DNA of 64,000 nucleotides, taken from assembly GCA_000711775.1 (NCBI GenBank), contig ARYC01001302.1, positions 62,001-126,000 on the forward strand. Reading direction: 5' to 3'. Source of the stretch: Oxytricha trifallax (Eukaryota > Ciliophora > Spirotrichea > Sporadotrichida > Oxytrichidae). Below, piece after piece: positions 61,875-64,000 of the stretch (positions within the stretch are counted from its first letter, which is position 1; the number at the start of each line of letters is the position of its first letter). The notes under the pieces were generated by a model. The model saw only the letters and a program-made list of their open reading frames with translations, ran no database searches and was not told the DNA's origin. A program made the position numbers and the translations under genes.

Positions 61875-62712
61875 ATGGACGGGGGAGCTGGCCTCACAGA
61901 AATCAATGTAAACTAAATACGATAAAAAATTGGAAGCAAGAAGGAGCTCTACGAGTTTCTAACTCAAGAGTGCAACGCTTATTTACCAAAATTGACTTGC
62001 ACCAACGTTTATTTTTTGAAGATCATAATAAATGGAGAGAAGAATGTAATAACTTATTAACTTAACTTTCTTAGTACCTCAAGAGAAACGAAATAATCGT
62101 TACTGCCATTCCTTAAATAGAGGGACTCACAGCGGATGACTTTATTGATTTTGCTTAAAGAAATTAGCAAGCTCTTTCATTTCTCCCAGACCAGTGCGAC
62201 TGGTTGCATTTGGATAAATAATGGATATGTGATATGATAATGACTATCGACCCTCAAGGCACTTAGCAAATTGTTTAAAAGGCTAAAGAAGACAGAAGAG
62301 ACAGATTAAATAAATCCTAAAACATGATAGTAGGAATGCGACCAGAATTTGTGCAGGCCCTCAACAACTCATTGAACTTTAGCAGTAACTTATATTTTAC
62401 TCTACATTTAATTTAGGACAAAAAGGACGGTCAGCTTTCCTTTTAAAGCCAGACTCTCAAAGAAAACGACGACACCAAGAAATTGAGGAGGTCAAATAAG
62501 AAGAACAATAATTAAATTAGAGCAAATAGAAATACCTCTAGCAAAATAAACGAGTCCGGTAAGAGATGAGTAGCCTTTAAGAGTAATTGGACGAGCTAAA
62601 TGAATATAAATCGTTGGTAATGCACTTGCATTAATCAGGAATTATCAACGAAGATGGAAACCCCCTTTTCCAAAACCCCAATTTAAATGACAACAATGAT
62701 GTTATGCAGTGA
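61875..62712 (+). CDS. Ciliate germline-transposon companion ORF
   Basis: ATG 61875 gives MDGGAGLTEINVNQIRQ and KKELYEFLTQECNAYLPKL, then after a frame change near 62060 the protein continues with VTAIPQIEGLTADDFIDFA, FLPDQCDWLHLDKQWIC and MIVGMRPEFVQALNNS; an intron (62388-62416) and a basic and acidic tail follow, to TGA 62710-62712. The order (a short N-terminal LYEFL / YLP motif, then a GL..DFA..YLP-like motif) resembles the non-transposase ORF carried with ciliate germline transposons; that match is from memory and not checked. It is divergent from the transposase, about 80 bp apart. Confidence 0.55.
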
Positions 62713-62834
62713 CTTTAAATTGAAAAAACGTTAATTCATTTAATTATATTATACAAAAGTTAAATACAAATGATCACACAACTTTTATTTGGAACACACC
62801 CTTGTTTAATTATTCTGCTAATTTATTCCCATTC

Positions 62835-63999
62835 TCATTCTTTGACCCTGGATCTTGTAACTCTCTTTTATAAAATATTCTAGTTTATTTTGTTTTCTAA
62901 TTGGCTTTTGCTCTTCATTTAGATAGCTTCTTTACTTTTGAATGCGGCTTCTTTTACTGAATTTGATTAGGTCTTTTTCAGTTTCAAGACTTCAATCTTA
63001 GATTGCATTTCTCTCTTGTCACTGGTTTTAATATCCTTTTTTTGAGACACTTCTATTTGCTTACATTCACCAAGTTTAGATTTTAGTCTTGATTACTTTA
63101 GATTTTAAGTTGTTTGATTCCTGCTTAAGGAGTTAGAGGTTTACTGTTTCCAAAAGGGACCTCATCAATAGTATTAGACTCTTTTTAATTATTGTAAGAA
63201 GGGCTGCTTTTCTACTTCGACACATCCTCCGAAGCAGCTCTTTCTTGTTGGGACTTATTTGAATTTTATATTTTAGTTTTAGGTTAAAGACTTTAGCATT
63301 CTAGATAAGACTCATTTACATCTTCAAATGAGCTTATCTCCCTCTAAGTTTCCTCTATTTATTCTTCATTTGTAGAGTCCTCAATTTCTCTTTTATCAGG
63401 ACTCTACTTATTTTGTTATTGTTAGTAGGATTAGCTCAGTATCGTCTAAAGTTTTGAGAATTTTATATGATTTTCATTTTCCAGAAACTCCTCTCTGTAT
63501 TGAATAGCTTGCTCAACTGTGTCCTATGAGCCTGATATTAGCAAAACATGTCTCCATTAACCATTATTTTCTAGCCTTGCAACTCTTCCTATAATTTACT
63601 AGGTTGATCTCTTCGAGAATACATCGCATATGATAAGGTAGAGACCACCACTATCCTCAATTTCTTTTGACGTTTGAAGATCTGTTCCCCTGCCTTGCAT
63701 ATCAGTTAGAAGTAAGACCCCAAATCTTTTGTTGCTATTTCTAACATTAAATTTGCCTTCCAAGTAAGCATCCGCTTTAGATCCCTTAACTCCCTTCATA
63801 CTATAGAATTGAAGCTCCCGATATCTTTTGAAATATGTGTCGATTATTTAATAAGCACCCGAAGCTACTAAAATAACAGGGGTTTTCATAGTTTGTTTCA
63901 TGCACAGTTCATATAGATGTTTACAGTAGTCTAACTAACAAGAATTAAGTAGAATATCAGAGGCATGAACTGTTTTATCTGATTTTAAGGAGGATAATG
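62835..63999 (-). CDS. SecA-like helicase C-terminal part, cut by window edge
   Basis: The minus strand shows the second RecA-like lobe of a SecA-type ATPase: RFGVLLLTDMQGRGTD (bacterial form MAGRGTD), DSGGLYLIICDVFSKRST, then QIIGRVARLENNGQWRHVLL (the arginine-finger motif, usually RGRxGRQGDPG). A long Lys/Glu/Ser/Gln-rich tail (63450-62840) ends at TGA 62835-62837. Proteins with SecA-type helicase lobes occur in ciliates without a chloroplast; role unknown. The gene continues beyond base 63999. Confidence 0.7.
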
Positions 64000-64000
64000 T

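Overview
The window reads as germline (micronuclear) DNA of a ciliate, most like the spirotrichs (Oxytricha/Stylonychia type). It is AT-rich. Every recognisable gene uses TAA and TAG as glutamine codons and ends at TGA, so ordinary stop codons hide most of the coding sequence. Introns are short (mostly 33-60 nt, GTA...TAG). Many genes are interrupted by extra DNA that is not an intron: segments flanked by short direct repeats (TA, TATA, AAT, AGG, TAGA, CGTAA, ATGAAGT, GACATTCC, TAATCTTG, a 10-bp repeat). Removing each segment together with one repeat copy puts a conserved protein back in frame. That is the signature of internal eliminated sequences (IESs) with pointers. No reading was done beyond this one sequence, so species is an inference.

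Layout, left to right. 0-9 kb: two coiled-coil genes and a long armadillo/HEAT-repeat gene, all on the minus strand. 9-11 kb: a divergently transcribed armadillo gene. 11-17.3 kb: a MON1 (vacuolar fusion factor) gene on the minus strand, split by a 4.1-kb insertion that carries a complete protein-kinase gene on the plus strand. 17.3-23.4 kb: an amidase (FAAH-like), a membrane RING-H2 protein and katanin p80, all minus. 23.6-34.3 kb, plus strand: a small membrane protein, a long Q/N-rich protein and two tandem calcium-dependent protein kinases (CDPKs). 34.3-37.1 kb: a decayed ORF and a coiled-coil gene (minus). 37.3-47.6 kb, plus strand: a CFAP70-like axonemal TPR protein, a small ORF, casein kinase 2 beta, a cyclic-nucleotide-type K+ channel and a small coiled-coil gene. 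47.9-54.8 kb, minus strand: a Q-rich gene, a long coiled-coil gene and a PH-domain gene. 56-58.3 kb: a small ORF and an MT-A70 family methyltransferase with a changed catalytic motif. 58.3-60 kb: a noncoding tract with repeated GCTGATATCAGC palindromes. 60-62.7 kb: a DD34E transposase gene and a divergent companion ORF, probably one TBE-like transposon. 62.8 kb to the edge: a SecA-like helicase fragment.

Two layers of germline-limited DNA are visible. Short IESs (29-64 bp) are scattered through exons; five of 40-49 bp lie in the second CDPK gene alone. Larger elements are almost perfect palindromes with TA (or 8-bp) flanks: one family occurs three times (CDPK1 intron, CFAP70 exon, PH-domain exon), and single ones sit in the amidase, the Q/N-rich gene and the Q-rich gene. 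The housekeeping content (MON1, CK2 beta, katanin, CFAP70, CDPKs, K+ channel) is that of a ciliated protist; the interrupting DNA, the transposase and the methyltransferase fit genome rearrangement and germline/soma differentiation.
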